Origin: Vulcanimicrobiota bacterium
GTDB lineage: Bacteria; Vulcanimicrobiota; Vulcanimicrobiia; Vulcanimicrobiales; Vulcanimicrobiaceae
Direction: 5' to 3'
DNA: 35,489 nucleotides
Assembly: GCA_013036315.1 (NCBI GenBank)
Contig: JAAXMC010000122.1
Coordinates: 1-35,489 of the forward strand
Part shown: piece after piece, positions 1-7,471 of the stretch
Layout of the letters: each line of letters starts with the position of its first letter
Position numbering within the stretch: the first letter of the stretch is position 1
Translations under genes and position numbers: made by a program
Notes under the pieces: generated by a model
The model's input: the letters and a program-made list of their open reading frames with translations, nothing else
The model's database searches: none
Told to the model about the DNA's origin: nothing

Positions 1-1
1 A

Positions 2-202
2 AAGAAGAAAGATTATCCGCAACGCGCGCTCGAGGCGCTGCACGTTGCGATCGACGACTACAAAGCAAAAGTTTCGTCCGGAGCCGTTCCGGATTTCGGC
101 GCGATGCCTGCGCCTGAGCGTTTGGTTCAGCCTGTCGCGGAAACGGTTCCCGAACCGCCGCCCGCTGCCGACGACGGCAAACTCTTAATCAAGCTCCACT
201 AA
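2..202 (+). CDS. C-terminal end of an unknown protein (partial, 5' cut off)
   Basis: An open frame enters at the window edge and ends at TAA 200-202, giving 66 visible residues. The first part looks helical and charged (RALEALHVAIDDYKAKV), followed by a Pro/Ala/Glu-rich linker and a short hydrophobic end (LLIKLH). No domain is recognisable from this fragment. The cupin gene starts four bases after the stop, so the two are probably co-transcribed. The function is unknown. Confidence 0.55.
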   Translation, partial: KKKDYPQRALEALHVAIDDYKAKVSSGAVPDFGAMPAPERLVQPVAETVPEPPPAADDGKLLIKLH

Positions 203-206
203 GCGC

Positions 207-578
207 GTGAGCGCCGGCAAGTACGAGATCCATCTCGAGGACAAGTTCGGCTACTCGACGCTGATCGACGCCGATGCGGAAGCTGCCGCGTGTGCCGTCC
301 CATGGTTCAATCAAACGCTGACGACCGTCAACGACGCGCTCGTTCGATTGGGCGTGTTTCACGGCGAATTCCACTGGCACAAGCACGACGAGCAAGACGA
401 ATTTTTCTTCGTGCTCGAAGGCGAGCTGTTACTGGATATCGATCACAAAGAAACGCACACGCTAAAACGCCATCAAGGGTATACCGTGCCGAAAGGCGTC
501 ATGCATCGCACGCGCGCGCCTGAACGAACCGTTGTTTTGATGATCGAGCAACGTGGAGTTATTCCGACCGGCGATTAG
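207..578 (+). CDS. Single-domain cupin protein
   Basis: The product has 123 residues and starts at GTG 207, four bases after the preceding stop. Cupin motif 1 is present as H58-x-H60-x4-E65-x6-G72, and motif 2 as G91-x3-P95-x-G97-x2-H100, so the usual three-His/one-Glu metal site is complete; only the final Asn of motif 2 is missing. Stand-alone cupins of this size bind a divalent metal and may be isomerases, dioxygenases or small-molecule sensors, and the sequence does not tell which. It is likely cytoplasmic, as no signal peptide is visible. The fold call is firm; substrate is unknown. Confidence 0.85.
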   Translation: MSAGKYEIHLEDKFGYSTLIDADAEAAACAVPWFNQTLTTVNDALVRLGVFHGEFHWHKHDEQDEFFFVLEGELLLDIDHKETHTLKRHQGYTVPKGVMHRTRAPERTVVLMIEQRGVIPTGD

Positions 579-594
579 TCGCGGGAGGTCGCGG

Positions 595-1416
595 CTATTG
601 GAAGGTGGTCTTGAACAAGTAGCTGCCGGGCACCGGCTGGCAGTATGCGACTGCGCTTTGATAGGTGGTTTCTCGTGCCGCTCTCAGCGTTGCATTATCG
701 AAATTTATGTCTCCGGACGATTGAAAAAGCGTAGCGTCAGCCAGGCTGCCGCCGGGATTAATCGTCACGAGAACTTGCACAGTTCCTTGAGCCCCGTGTA
801 GCAGAGGTTCCGGATAGTCCGGCGGCACCGGCGCCTTCACGCTGGCATCCCGGAACGGCTCAGCGCAATCCGTGTTGTACAATGCTTTTGCGGGTTTTGG
901 AGTGATTATCGCATCTCCGGATTGCGGTGCAAGCGTGGTCGTATCCGGATACTGCGGATCCCGGATTGTCGTTGGCCCGCGACTTTTTGGCGTGAGTGCC
1001 CATCGCGGTTGAGGCGGGCATGCCTGCCCGTCGGCACCGAGCACAAAGGCATTCATCAATGAGACGGGCTGAGAGAAGCGTACGTACATGACGGGCGAGC
1101 TCCATGCCGCCTGCGCGCGATGTGTTCCATCGGGTTCGATGAAATGGCGCGTGACAGGGGCGATTGCCACGGCGGGAACAGTTGCGCTGAACCAGCTGCT
1201 TTCCGTCTCGAAAGCTAAAATCGCCGATACGGTCTTCGGTGCACCCGCGTTCAATGTAAATCCGTAGAGCGCGGCCCGCGTTCCGTTGTTGCCCACCGGT
1301 TTCAGATAGAGGGAGGCGGGACAAAATTCTCCCGCGGCTTTCGCATGCGTGGCCGCAAGCCCTGACAGGGCCGCAAAAAATATGACAGCGACGATCGCCC
1401 GGCCGATTAATGTCAC
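595..1416 (-). CDS. Secreted protein with TonB C-terminal domain
   Basis: The product has 273 residues and starts at GTG 1416, which overlaps the thpR stop as GTGA. A signal peptide or N-terminal anchor covers residues 1 to about 27 (IVAVIFFAALSGLAATHAKA). The middle of about 150 residues is unrecognised. The last 80 or so residues match the TonB C-terminal family, with the typical PPDYPEPLLHGAQGTVQVLV stretch followed by VTINPGGSLADATLFQSSG. Classic TonB has a long Pro-rich periplasmic spacer, which is absent, so this may be a periplasmic protein that borrows the fold rather than a true energy transducer. No ExbB/ExbD or TonB-dependent receptor is in the window. It ends convergently, 16 bp from the cupin stop. 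Confidence 0.75.
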   Translation of the reverse strand: MTLIGRAIVAVIFFAALSGLAATHAKAAGEFCPASLYLKPVGNNGTRAALYGFTLNAGAPKTVSAILAFETESSWFSATVPAVAIAPVTRHFIEPDGTHRAQAAWSSPVMYVRFSQPVSLMNAFVLGADGQACPPQPRWALTPKSRGPTTIRDPQYPDTTTLAPQSGDAIITPKPAKALYNTDCAEPFRDASVKAPVPPDYPEPLLHGAQGTVQVLVTINPGGSLADATLFQSSGDINFDNATLRAARETTYQSAVAYCQPVPGSYLFKTTFQ

Positions 1417-1964
1417 AGCGACTGCTTCAGCGGGTAGCTGGCACGAACCTCGTAACGCGTCGTGCGGGCGTCCGGGATCGATTCAAAAAGCGTCAGCTCG
1501 CGCACGGTGAGTTTCATCGGTTTTATATCTAGCACCGGAAGGTGCGCGTCGCCGCCTTTCACGCGGGCGATCGTAACGTGGGCGACGGCGTTCTTGTCGA
1601 AAGTAAATCCGAGCTCTTCGTAGGTCGTGCGAACGGATCGCGAGAGCTCGCGGATCGGCGCGCCCTGTTCGCTCGCGCCGATCCACACGACGCGCGGCCG
1701 GCGTTCGTGCGGGAAGGCGCCGAGCTTATCGAGCGTCAGGTCGAAAGGCTTTGCGCGGTTCGCCGCGCGCGCAAGCGCATCACGAACCGGCTCAACGCTT
1801 TCGGGGTCGACCCAACCGAGAAACGCCAGCGTAATGTGCAGCTTCAAGGACGATTCGAAACGCGCGTCGAGTCCGGCGCCGCGCAAACGTTCGGTAACCT
1901 CGTTGCACGCGGTGCGAACGTTTGGAGTGAGATCTATGCCGGTGAAGAGTTTTAGTCGCTTCAT
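1413..1964 (-). CDS. thpR: RNA 2',3'-cyclic phosphodiesterase (ThpR/LigT family)
   Basis: The product has 183 residues, the normal length for the family. Both signature HxT motifs of the 2H phosphoesterase fold are present: H43-I-T45 in LKLHITLAFLG and H129-V-T131 in NAVAHVTIARVKG. Family members open 2',3'-cyclic phosphate ends of RNA and in vitro also join 2'-5' tRNA halves. The enzyme is cytoplasmic. The start is ATG 1964, with a 225-bp repeat-containing gap upstream that separates it from the folD group. Its stop overlaps the start of the TonB-domain gene by four bases, so the two are translationally coupled although they share no obvious function. Confidence 0.93.
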   Translation of the reverse strand: MKRLKLFTGIDLTPNVRTACNEVTERLRGAGLDARFESSLKLHITLAFLGWVDPESVEPVRDALARAANRAKPFDLTLDKLGAFPHERRPRVVWIGASEQGAPIRELSRSVRTTYEELGFTFDKNAVAHVTIARVKGGDAHLPVLDIKPMKLTVRELTLFESIPDARTTRYEVRASYPLKQSL

Positions 1965-1991
1965 GCGTTATCTCGCGCGGCCCTCGTCAAC

Positions 1992-2006
1992 GCGTGCTTC
2001 GCACGC
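1992..2006. repeat. Short perfect hairpin
   Basis: GCGTGC (1992-1997) and GCACGC (2001-2006) form a 6-bp stem with loop TTC. It lies just before the larger hairpin and may belong to the same repeat unit. Confidence 0.6.
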
Positions 2007-2015
2007 TGCTCGGGC

Positions 2016-2057
2016 GTCCTTCGACTGGCGCATCAAAGATGCGCCGCTCAGGATGAC
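2016..2057. repeat. REP-like intergenic hairpin
   Basis: GGCGCATC (2027-2034) and GATGCGCC (2038-2045) make a perfect 8-bp stem closed by loop AAA. The flanks GTCCTTCGACT (2016-2026) and GCTCAGGATGAC (2046-2057) are imperfectly complementary and would extend the stem. The shape (stem, small loop, imperfect outer arms, intergenic position) is that of a dispersed extragenic palindrome. Only one copy is seen in this window. Confidence 0.6.
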
Positions 2058-2069
2058 ACCCTTTTTACC

Positions 2070-2147
2070 CCACGCTTTTACCACGCAACGCCTTTCCCGC
2101 GCCACGCTTTTACCACGCAACGCCTTTACCACGCCGCGCTTTTAGCG
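2070..2147. repeat. 32-bp tandem direct repeat, about 2.4 copies
   Basis: Unit 1 (2070-2101) and unit 2 (2102-2133) both begin CCACGCTTTTACCACGCAAC and continue with GCCTTT; they differ only near their ends. A degenerate third unit starts at 2134 (CCGCGCTTTTAGCG). Within each unit, CCACGC itself recurs. Confidence 0.8.
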
Positions 2148-2189
2148 TCCCATTTTCACCATTCACAACCCCGTGTTCCAACACGCGCG

Positions 2190-2825
2190 CTACTGCAAGT
2201 AGGAATTTGTGTTGCGCTCCTCCCCAATCGTCGTAAACGGGCCATGGCCGGGGATAACGCGCGTGTCGTCCTCAAAGGGCATGAGTTTGCGATGAATGCT
2301 GGCCACGATATCTTCCATCGACGTGCCGCCCAAATCCCAGCGTCCGATCGATCCGGCGAACAACGTGTCGCCCGAGAGAACGGTTTGCGCGCCGTCGTTA
2401 GTGAAAGCAAAACAGACGCTGCCGGGCGTGTGACCGGGCGTGTGCAGCACGTCGATCGCAACATCGCCCGCGCGAATGCTCTCGCCGTCCTGCAGTTCGC
2501 CGTCCAGCTCGATGATGCGTGGAACCTCGTACATTCCAAGCCATCCCGCTTGAGTTCCGAGACTACGATAAAGCGGCAAGTCCGCCGGGTGCAGCAAGCC
2601 TTGCGCGCCCGTGCGTTCGCGCAGGCCGGCTAAGTCGCCGATATGGTCGATGTGCGCGTGCGTGTGGATCAGATATTTTGCGCGGGTGCCGAGCCGCTCC
2701 AAGCGTTTGACGACTTCGGGAACGCCGTCGCCGCCGTCCACGACAATCGCCTCTTTCTTTTTCTCGTCGCTCAGAATCGTGCAGTTGCACCCCAGTGGCC
2801 CGACCGGGAACGTTTCGACGATCAA
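2190..2825 (-). CDS. MBL-fold hydrolase, glyoxalase-II-like
   Basis: With start TTG 2825, which overlaps the stop of the upstream gene as TTGA, the product has 211 residues and begins (M)IVETFPVGPLGCNC, exactly where this family begins. A longer in-frame reading exists but would run through the flavin reductase gene. The metal motif H56-x-H58-x-D60-H61 (HTHAHIDH) is complete, followed by LHTPGHTPGS, SGDTLFAGSIGR and IPGHGP, which supply the remaining ligands. Short proteins of this type (YcbL-like) hydrolyse thioesters such as S-lactoylglutathione or related adducts. It is cytoplasmic and last in the overlapping folD group. Confidence 0.9.
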   Translation of the reverse strand: MIVETFPVGPLGCNCTILSDEKKKEAIVVDGGDGVPEVVKRLERLGTRAKYLIHTHAHIDHIGDLAGLRERTGAQGLLHPADLPLYRSLGTQAGWLGMYEVPRIIELDGELQDGESIRAGDVAIDVLHTPGHTPGSVCFAFTNDGAQTVLSGDTLFAGSIGRWDLGGTSMEDIVASIHRKLMPFEDDTRVIPGHGPFTTIGEERNTNSYLQ

Positions 2826-3316
2826 TCGATCCGGATTCCAAAATCGTGGAAGGCGCCGCTGTAATAGCCAAGCGGCGAACCCGGACGCGACGCGCACGAT
2901 ACGACGCGTCCGATAAAAATGCTGTGCGTGCCGGCGTGGTGCTCCTCGGCCACCTCGCACTCCAAGTGGGCGACGGTGCCGCGAATGATGGCGGCGCCCG
3001 TCGAGCCAGTCTCGAATGGAACGCCCTCAAACTGATTCTGCCGCATCTTGCTGGCGAAGCGCTCCGCGAGTTGCTGCTGGTCGCCGCTCAAAATATTGAC
3101 GCAAAAAACTTTCGATTCGGAGATGAAGAGGTAGCTGCGCGCTTCGCGATTGATGCAGATCAGCACCAGCGGCGGATCGATCGAGACGCTTGAGAACGCG
3201 CTGACGGTGAGGCCGCGCGGTTCGCCTTCGCGCACGCTGGTTACGACCGTCACGCCGGTCGGGAAATGCCGCATCGCGGCCTTGAACGTTTCCGCGCTAA
3301 CCGGAGACGAGCTCAC
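2822..3316 (-). CDS. Flavin reductase family protein (FMN-binding split barrel)
   Basis: The start is GTG 3316, overlapping the methyltransferase stop as GTGA, giving 164 residues beginning MSSSPVSAETFKAAM. An upstream in-frame extension is Arg-rich and lies inside the neighbouring gene, so it is rejected. The pattern FPTGVTVVTS, GLTVSAFSSVSIDPPLVLICIN, F-x-VNIL and G-x3-HLEC is typical of the family, which reduces FMN or FAD with NAD(P)H, often to feed a monooxygenase. No flavin monooxygenase is nearby, so the partner is unknown. Its stop overlaps the next start by four bases. Confidence 0.9.
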   Translation of the reverse strand: MSSSPVSAETFKAAMRHFPTGVTVVTSVREGEPRGLTVSAFSSVSIDPPLVLICINREARSYLFISESKVFCVNILSGDQQQLAERFASKMRQNQFEGVPFETGSTGAAIIRGTVAHLECEVAEEHHAGTHSIFIGRVVSCASRPGSPLGYYSGAFHDFGIRID

Positions 3317-3858
3317 GCTTTGCGCGCGCCGATGCCCAAGCCGGCGCCGAGCGGCAGTATCGCAGCGTCCAGTTGCGGATGCTGCAAGAAGGTTCGATTG
3401 AACGCATCGGTTTCGTCGTCTGCGGTCAGTCCGTTGAGAATGACGAGTCCGGACAGCTTTAATACGTGCAGACATTGTTTGAGGTATTCGGCGTAGTCGG
3501 TGCGCGGCGCATCGACGAATGCGATATCGAGGTTGCGCAAAGGAAAGATGTGCAGCACTTCAAGCGCCGGCTGATTGACGATTTCGATACGGTCGCCGAC
3601 GCCGGCGCGATCGAAATACTCGCGCGCGACTTCCGTGCGTTCGATGTACGGATCGAACGTCCAAATCTTGCCGGCGGGCGGTTGCGCGAGTGCCATCTGC
3701 ACGGTGGCGTATCCGTAACCGGTGCCGATTTCCAGTATCCGGTTGGCTTGCATCGCATGCGTTAGGACGGAGAGCAGCCTTCCGACCTCGTGCGGAACCG
3801 TGGCGATGCCGTCTTTCTTGGCTCTTTGCTCGATCTCCAGAAGCAGCTCGGCCGTCAT
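3313..3858 (-). CDS. SAM-dependent O-methyltransferase (family 3)
   Basis: The product has 181 residues and starts at ATG 3858, nine bases after the folD stop. Motif I for S-adenosylmethionine is ILEIGTGYGYATVQMA, then WTFDPYIERTEVAREYF holds the acidic residue for the ribose, and IAFVDAPRTDYAEYL is the metal-associated motif of the catechol-O-methyltransferase-like family (in which YrrM/TrmR methylates tRNA wobble uridine). The protein is slightly shorter than the usual 200-220 residues. The substrate may be a small phenol or tRNA and cannot be decided here. It is translationally coupled to the flavin reductase. Confidence 0.85.
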   Translation of the reverse strand: MTAELLLEIEQRAKKDGIATVPHEVGRLLSVLTHAMQANRILEIGTGYGYATVQMALAQPPAGKIWTFDPYIERTEVAREYFDRAGVGDRIEIVNQPALEVLHIFPLRNLDIAFVDAPRTDYAEYLKQCLHVLKLSGLVILNGLTADDETDAFNRTFLQHPQLDAAILPLGAGLGIGARKA

Positions 3859-3867
3859 GCTCGACGC

Positions 3868-4707
3868 TTAGTCGCGAGGGTTGAGCTTCCCCGCGTTGGA
3901 CGCCGCTTTGATCACGTTGCGAAGCAGCGCGATGTTCGTTACGGGGCCTACGCCGCCGGGAACCGGCGTTATCGCACCCGCGACTTTGACCGCTGAATCG
4001 AAATCAACGTCGCCTTTCAATTGTCCGTCGACGAGCGTGGTGCCGACGTCGATGACCGTTGCGCCGGGTTTGATATCCGAGCCGCCGATCAGATTCGGGA
4101 CGCCGGCGGCGACGACGAGTACGTCGGCCATCTTCACATACGGCTGCAATCCGGCTGACTTGCTGTGTAAAATCGTCACGGTCGCGTTGCGCGCGAGCAT
4201 CAGCAAAGCGACGGGCACACCCACAACGACCGATCGCCCAATCATGACAGCGTTCCGGCCCGTTAGCGGCCAATGCGGACTGCGTTCCAATAGCAACATC
4301 ACTGCAGCGGGTGTGGCCGGCGTGAACTCTGTGCCGGGATGCGTGCCGTCAACGTCTTTGTGAATCGGAATCGAATCGGCGATCGCGCGGATCGAAAGAT
4401 GCGCCGGCAGGGGTTGCTGAAGCATGACGCCGTGCACGCTGGAATCGAGCGCCAACGCCTCGAGCCGCTCGCGCACAGCCGCGGCGTCCGAAGTTTCAGG
4501 AAGCTGGTCGGCGTGCACGGTGATGCCCACGCGTTCGCCCATTTTCACCAGCGTGCGCACATACGCAGCCGACGATTCATTTTCTCCGACGAGTACGATG
4601 ACGAGGCGCGGATGGATTCCGCGCTCGCGCAGACTGTTACTTTGGGAGACAAGCTCGGCGCGCAGGTCGTTGGCAACCGCGCGGCCGTCTAGAATCTGTG
4701 CCGGCAC
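3868..4707 (-). CDS. folD: Methylenetetrahydrofolate dehydrogenase/cyclohydrolase FolD
   Basis: FolD interconverts 5,10-methylene-THF, 5,10-methenyl-THF and 10-formyl-THF in one-carbon metabolism. With start GTG 4707 the protein is 279 residues and opens (M)PAQILDGRAVANDLR, which matches the conserved family N-terminus; longer in-frame readings to 4836 add an unrelated hydrophobic stretch and would run over the divergent TlpA-like gene. Signature regions are YVRTLVKMGERVGI, with the catalytic Tyr and Lys, GRSVVVGVPVALLM for NADP, and PVPGGVGPVTNIALL near the end. It is the first gene of a tightly packed minus-strand group and faces away from the TlpA-like gene across 58 bp, which must hold both promoters. 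Confidence 0.95.
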   Translation of the reverse strand: MPAQILDGRAVANDLRAELVSQSNSLRERGIHPRLVIVLVGENESSAAYVRTLVKMGERVGITVHADQLPETSDAAAVRERLEALALDSSVHGVMLQQPLPAHLSIRAIADSIPIHKDVDGTHPGTEFTPATPAAVMLLLERSPHWPLTGRNAVMIGRSVVVGVPVALLMLARNATVTILHSKSAGLQPYVKMADVLVVAAGVPNLIGGSDIKPGATVIDVGTTLVDGQLKGDVDFDSAVKVAGAITPVPGGVGPVTNIALLRNVIKAASNAGKLNPRD

Positions 4708-4755
4708 CGCACGCGCATTCGTTTGCAGAAGGAAGCTCACCTGGAATAGTAGCAC

Positions 4756-4760
4756 GAAGG
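4756..4760 (+). promoter_or_regulatory. Ribosome-binding site of the TlpA-like gene
   Basis: GAAGG lies five bases before GTG 4766. It supports this start against a longer open frame that begins at 4424 inside folD. Confidence 0.6.
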
Positions 4761-4765
4761 CAATC

Positions 4766-5290
4766 GTGAAATGGCTCTTTGCGGCTGCCGGCGCGCTGAT
4801 CGTTGCGGTCGTCTTAAAACAATACTTCCCGAGCACTCATCCCGCGACGATGCAAGTCGCGGCGGCGGGCAAATTGGCGCCAAGCTTTGCGGTGCCTTCA
4901 ATCACCGGAAAGAACGAAACGCTCGCGACCTATCGCGGAAACGTTATCGTCATGAACCTGTGGGCGACCTGGTGCCCGCCATGCCGCTCGGAAATGCCCG
5001 ATCTCGAGAAACTGTACGTCACCTACCACTCGCGCGGGCTGGTCGTGATCGGGATCAATCAGGGCGAATCGCGTCAACGCGCCGCGTCCTTCGCGCAATC
5101 GCTACGCATCAAGTATCCGATCTGGCTCGATACCGAGCAACAGTACGGCCGCACCTATATCGCCATCGGTCTGCCCACGACAGTGATCATCGACCGCTCG
5201 GGAAAGGCGGTTCCGCCGGGCTTTGACGGCCCGCTGACCTATTCGCAAATGACGAACGCGATAGCTCCGCTCATTCGCGCGAAACGTTGA
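4766..5290 (+). CDS. TlpA/ResA-like membrane-anchored thiol-disulfide oxidoreductase
   Basis: The product has 174 residues from GTG 4766. Residues 3-20 (WLFAAAGALIVAVVLKQY) form an uncleaved N-terminal membrane anchor, so the thioredoxin domain faces the periplasm. The active site is W69-C70-P-P-C73, as in TlpA/ResA, and the cis-Pro loop is GLPTT around residue 137. Family members reduce or exchange disulfides in exported proteins, commonly apo-cytochrome c before haem attachment. The gene overlaps the next membrane protein by TTGA, suggesting coupled synthesis. No cytochrome c maturation gene is recognisable nearby, so the partner is open. Confidence 0.92.
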   Translation: MKWLFAAAGALIVAVVLKQYFPSTHPATMQVAAAGKLAPSFAVPSITGKNETLATYRGNVIVMNLWATWCPPCRSEMPDLEKLYVTYHSRGLVVIGINQGESRQRAASFAQSLRIKYPIWLDTEQQYGRTYIAIGLPTTVIIDRSGKAVPPGFDGPLTYSQMTNAIAPLIRAKR

Positions 5291-6168
5291 CGCTTTTCTG
5301 GCTGCTGATCGCGGCCGCCGCCGGCATGACCGTGGCGCAAGATGCTTTTCCGGGCAACGCACTCTTTCACACGGGCTGGTACAACGTGCTCGATGGCGCG
5401 TTGCTGGCTGCGGCCGCATATCAGCCGCGCCGGAACGTGATCGCGCTTTGCGGAGCGGCGATCATCGTCTTGGCGGGAATCGCGAGCGGATTGATGGGTC
5501 CGGACACGCACACCGTCGTCGGATCTCCGGGCGCAACCGTGAGCGACGCTCAGATCGGATCGGCATTCGTTTTCCCGCTCGCGCAGCCGGGCGCAGATCC
5601 GCAATCGGTCGCGGTAGCGTTACAAAACGGTTCGTCGCTGATCCCAATCGGTGCGCACCGCCGGTATTCGGGCGGACTCATTTTGTGGCAAAACCCGCGC
5701 GTGGCAGTCTGGGTCACCGCGGCCGACGCCGCGGGGAACCGATTGACGATCACGCAGCCGACGAACGGTTCGTTCTTATCGCCGGTGCTGGCGATGCAGC
5801 AGAACACCACGATCGGCGGAATGAGCGTGCTCTACGACACGTTCGCGGTGCCGGCAGTGCGAAGAACGGTGAAAGCGGTGCTTTTTGATGCGGGGCAGGC
5901 GTCGCGTCTGGGAAATCAGGCGCCCGCGGTTGGAACGCCCGCGGTGTTGTTTGCCATTGCGGACCGCGCCGATCGGCCGGTGCCGGGCGGAATCGGCGTC
6001 GTGCCGTCCGGTGCGGTAAAAAAGGTCGACGGTTTGCGTTTGGGCGCTCGAGTCGGGGAGTACCCCGCGGTGAACGTCGCGTCGGCGCCGTATCTGCCGG
6101 TGCTGATCCTTGGTGCGCTGGTTTTACTCGGCGGCGTTGTTAGAACTGCGTTCCGCTCGAAAACTTAA
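5287..6168 (+). CDS. Unknown membrane protein coupled to the TlpA-like gene
   Basis: The product has 293 residues from TTG 5287, which overlaps the preceding stop as TTGA. Hydrophobic segments lie near residues 2-17, 35-45 and 50-70, then about 195 residues look like an exported beta-rich domain with small, polar and Gly-rich patches, and a last membrane segment sits at about 269-289 (LPVLILGALVLLGGVVRTAF). I do not recognise the family. The general layout (N-terminal helices, long extracytoplasmic domain, C-terminal helix, TlpA partner) loosely resembles ResB-type cytochrome c assembly proteins, but no ResB motif is convincing. Its 3' end overlaps the convergent tldE gene by 29 bp. Confidence 0.7.
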   Translation: MTLFWLLIAAAAGMTVAQDAFPGNALFHTGWYNVLDGALLAAAAYQPRRNVIALCGAAIIVLAGIASGLMGPDTHTVVGSPGATVSDAQIGSAFVFPLAQPGADPQSVAVALQNGSSLIPIGAHRRYSGGLILWQNPRVAVWVTAADAAGNRLTITQPTNGSFLSPVLAMQQNTTIGGMSVLYDTFAVPAVRRTVKAVLFDAGQASRLGNQAPAVGTPAVLFAIADRADRPVPGGIGVVPSGAVKKVDGLRLGARVGEYPAVNVASAPYLPVLILGALVLLGGVVRTAFRSKT

Positions 6169-7471
6169 AGCCTTCAATTTTCTCGGCCGGGACGACCAAT
6201 GAAAACCAGTAGTCTCCGGTGCGCTGCGCCGCGCTGGAAAACTCGCATTTTCCAAGCGCGGCGATAATGCTCTGGTTGAAGCGCATATTGCGCACGCCGC
6301 CGGTCACCTTGCCGTTCTCGATGAGGAACGTGCCGTCGCGCGTCATTCCGGTCACGATCGCCTTTTTCTGGTCGACCGTCCGTATGTACCAGAAGCGGCT
6401 GATCAACAATCCCCGTTTTGTTTCGGCGATCAGTTCATCGAAAGATTTCTTCCCGGGCGCAACGATTAAATCGATCGCTTGGGGACCATACGCGTTCGGC
6501 GCGGGCAAAGCGTGGCCGGTATTGTCGCGGTTGAGTTTTTTGGCCCAGTAGCTGTCGGTGACGAATGTTTTGGCGACGCCGCTTTCGACCAGCGTGACGC
6601 GTTGCTTCGGCTGTCCTTCGAAATCGAACGGCATCGACGGCGCGAGCGGATTGGAGTAATCGTCGGTGATCGTAAGGTTCTCGCTAAAATACGGTTTGTC
6701 GAGCCCGTCGCTCAAGAACGACGAACCTTCGTCGTAGGCTTGCGCGGAGAAGTGCTGGCCGAGGTAGGCAAAAAATTCGCCGAAGGCGGCCGGCTCCATG
6801 ATCACCGTCCACTCGCCCGGCTCGACGCCTTGCGGCTGCGCCGAGTTTTTGGCTTTGCTTGCGGCGACGCTCGCGACTTTATGCGCATCCAGCGTGGTTG
6901 CGTCGGGCGAATACGCCTGCCCGTAGCCCGTCGAATCGGCGGCGTTCATCTTCACGTTGATTCCGCTGTCGGTGCCGTCGAACGATGCGCGCGCGCCGTT
7001 CGAGTTTGCGATCGTGAAGCCGGCGCTTTGCGTGCGCGCGAATCCGGCGCACCAAAACTTGTGCGATTCGGCCACTTTGAAGATGGCGTCGGCCATGCCG
7101 GCCCGCAACTGCGGAGATGCATCGGCCGTCGCCTTGACGTAGGCGCCTTTGGGCGTGACCGTTGGTCCGCCCGATGGTAACGGCGCGAGATCGGGATCTT
7201 CGGGAGCGAGTTGCGCGATGGCGATCGCGCGCCCGACCGTAGCGCGCAGCGAATCTTCGTCGAGTACGTTGGTCGCGGCGGTACCGGTGCGCAGGCCTAA
7301 AATGGCGCGCACGCTCACGCCCGCGTCGGAACGCGCGACGTTCTGGTGAATCTCTTCATGGGTGAAACGCGTGAGGTCGGCGTCTTCGGTGCCGATGGTG
7401 ACCTCGGTTTGATCCGCGTTCGATAATGCCAGTACGCGCTCGGCCAGCGCTTCGCGCTGCGCGCTATCCAC
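6140..7471 (-). CDS. tldE: TldE/PmbA-type subunit of the TldD-TldE protease
   Basis: The C-terminal part (IEPAAFGEFFAYL-like, SEN-LTITDDYSNP, MPFDFEGQP, TRDGTFLIENGKV, RFNQSI) is typical of the TldD/PmbA fold and lacks the HExxxH motif, as expected for the TldE subunit. In known systems TldE pairs with TldD to degrade unfolded peptides or cleave leader peptides of ribosomal peptides. GTG 7471 gives 443 residues, beginning (M)DSAQREALAERVLALSN, a normal family length; longer readings run into tldD in another frame. The start overlaps the tldD stop by eight bases. TTG 7480 is an alternative. A run of GGGG about nine bases upstream may serve as ribosome-binding site. Confidence 0.85.
   Translation of the reverse strand: MDSAQREALAERVLALSNADQTEVTIGTEDADLTRFTHEEIHQNVARSDAGVSVRAILGLRTGTAATNVLDEDSLRATVGRAIAIAQLAPEDPDLAPLPSGGPTVTPKGAYVKATADASPQLRAGMADAIFKVAESHKFWCAGFARTQSAGFTIANSNGARASFDGTDSGINVKMNAADSTGYGQAYSPDATTLDAHKVASVAASKAKNSAQPQGVEPGEWTVIMEPAAFGEFFAYLGQHFSAQAYDEGSSFLSDGLDKPYFSENLTITDDYSNPLAPSMPFDFEGQPKQRVTLVESGVAKTFVTDSYWAKKLNRDNTGHALPAPNAYGPQAIDLIVAPGKKSFDELIAETKRGLLISRFWYIRTVDQKKAIVTGMTRDGTFLIENGKVTGGVRNMRFNQSIIAALGKCEFSSAAQRTGDYWFSLVVPAEKIEGFKFSSGTQF

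Larger units (their letters stand above)
1965..2189. other. Intergenic region with hairpins and a 32-bp tandem repeat
   Basis: This 225-bp gap separates two minus-strand genes and carries no convincing gene. From left to right it holds a small hairpin with loop TTC (1992-2006), a REP-like hairpin (2016-2057) and about 2.4 copies of a 32-bp direct repeat (2070-2147). I see no clear promoter for thpR and no classical T-run terminator behind the upstream hydrolase gene. Confidence 0.7.

Noticed and set aside
4708-4836. Longer FolD with an N-terminal membrane segment
   Set aside because: It would cover the divergent TlpA-like start, and FolD is cytoplasmic with a conserved N-terminus that begins at GTG 4707.
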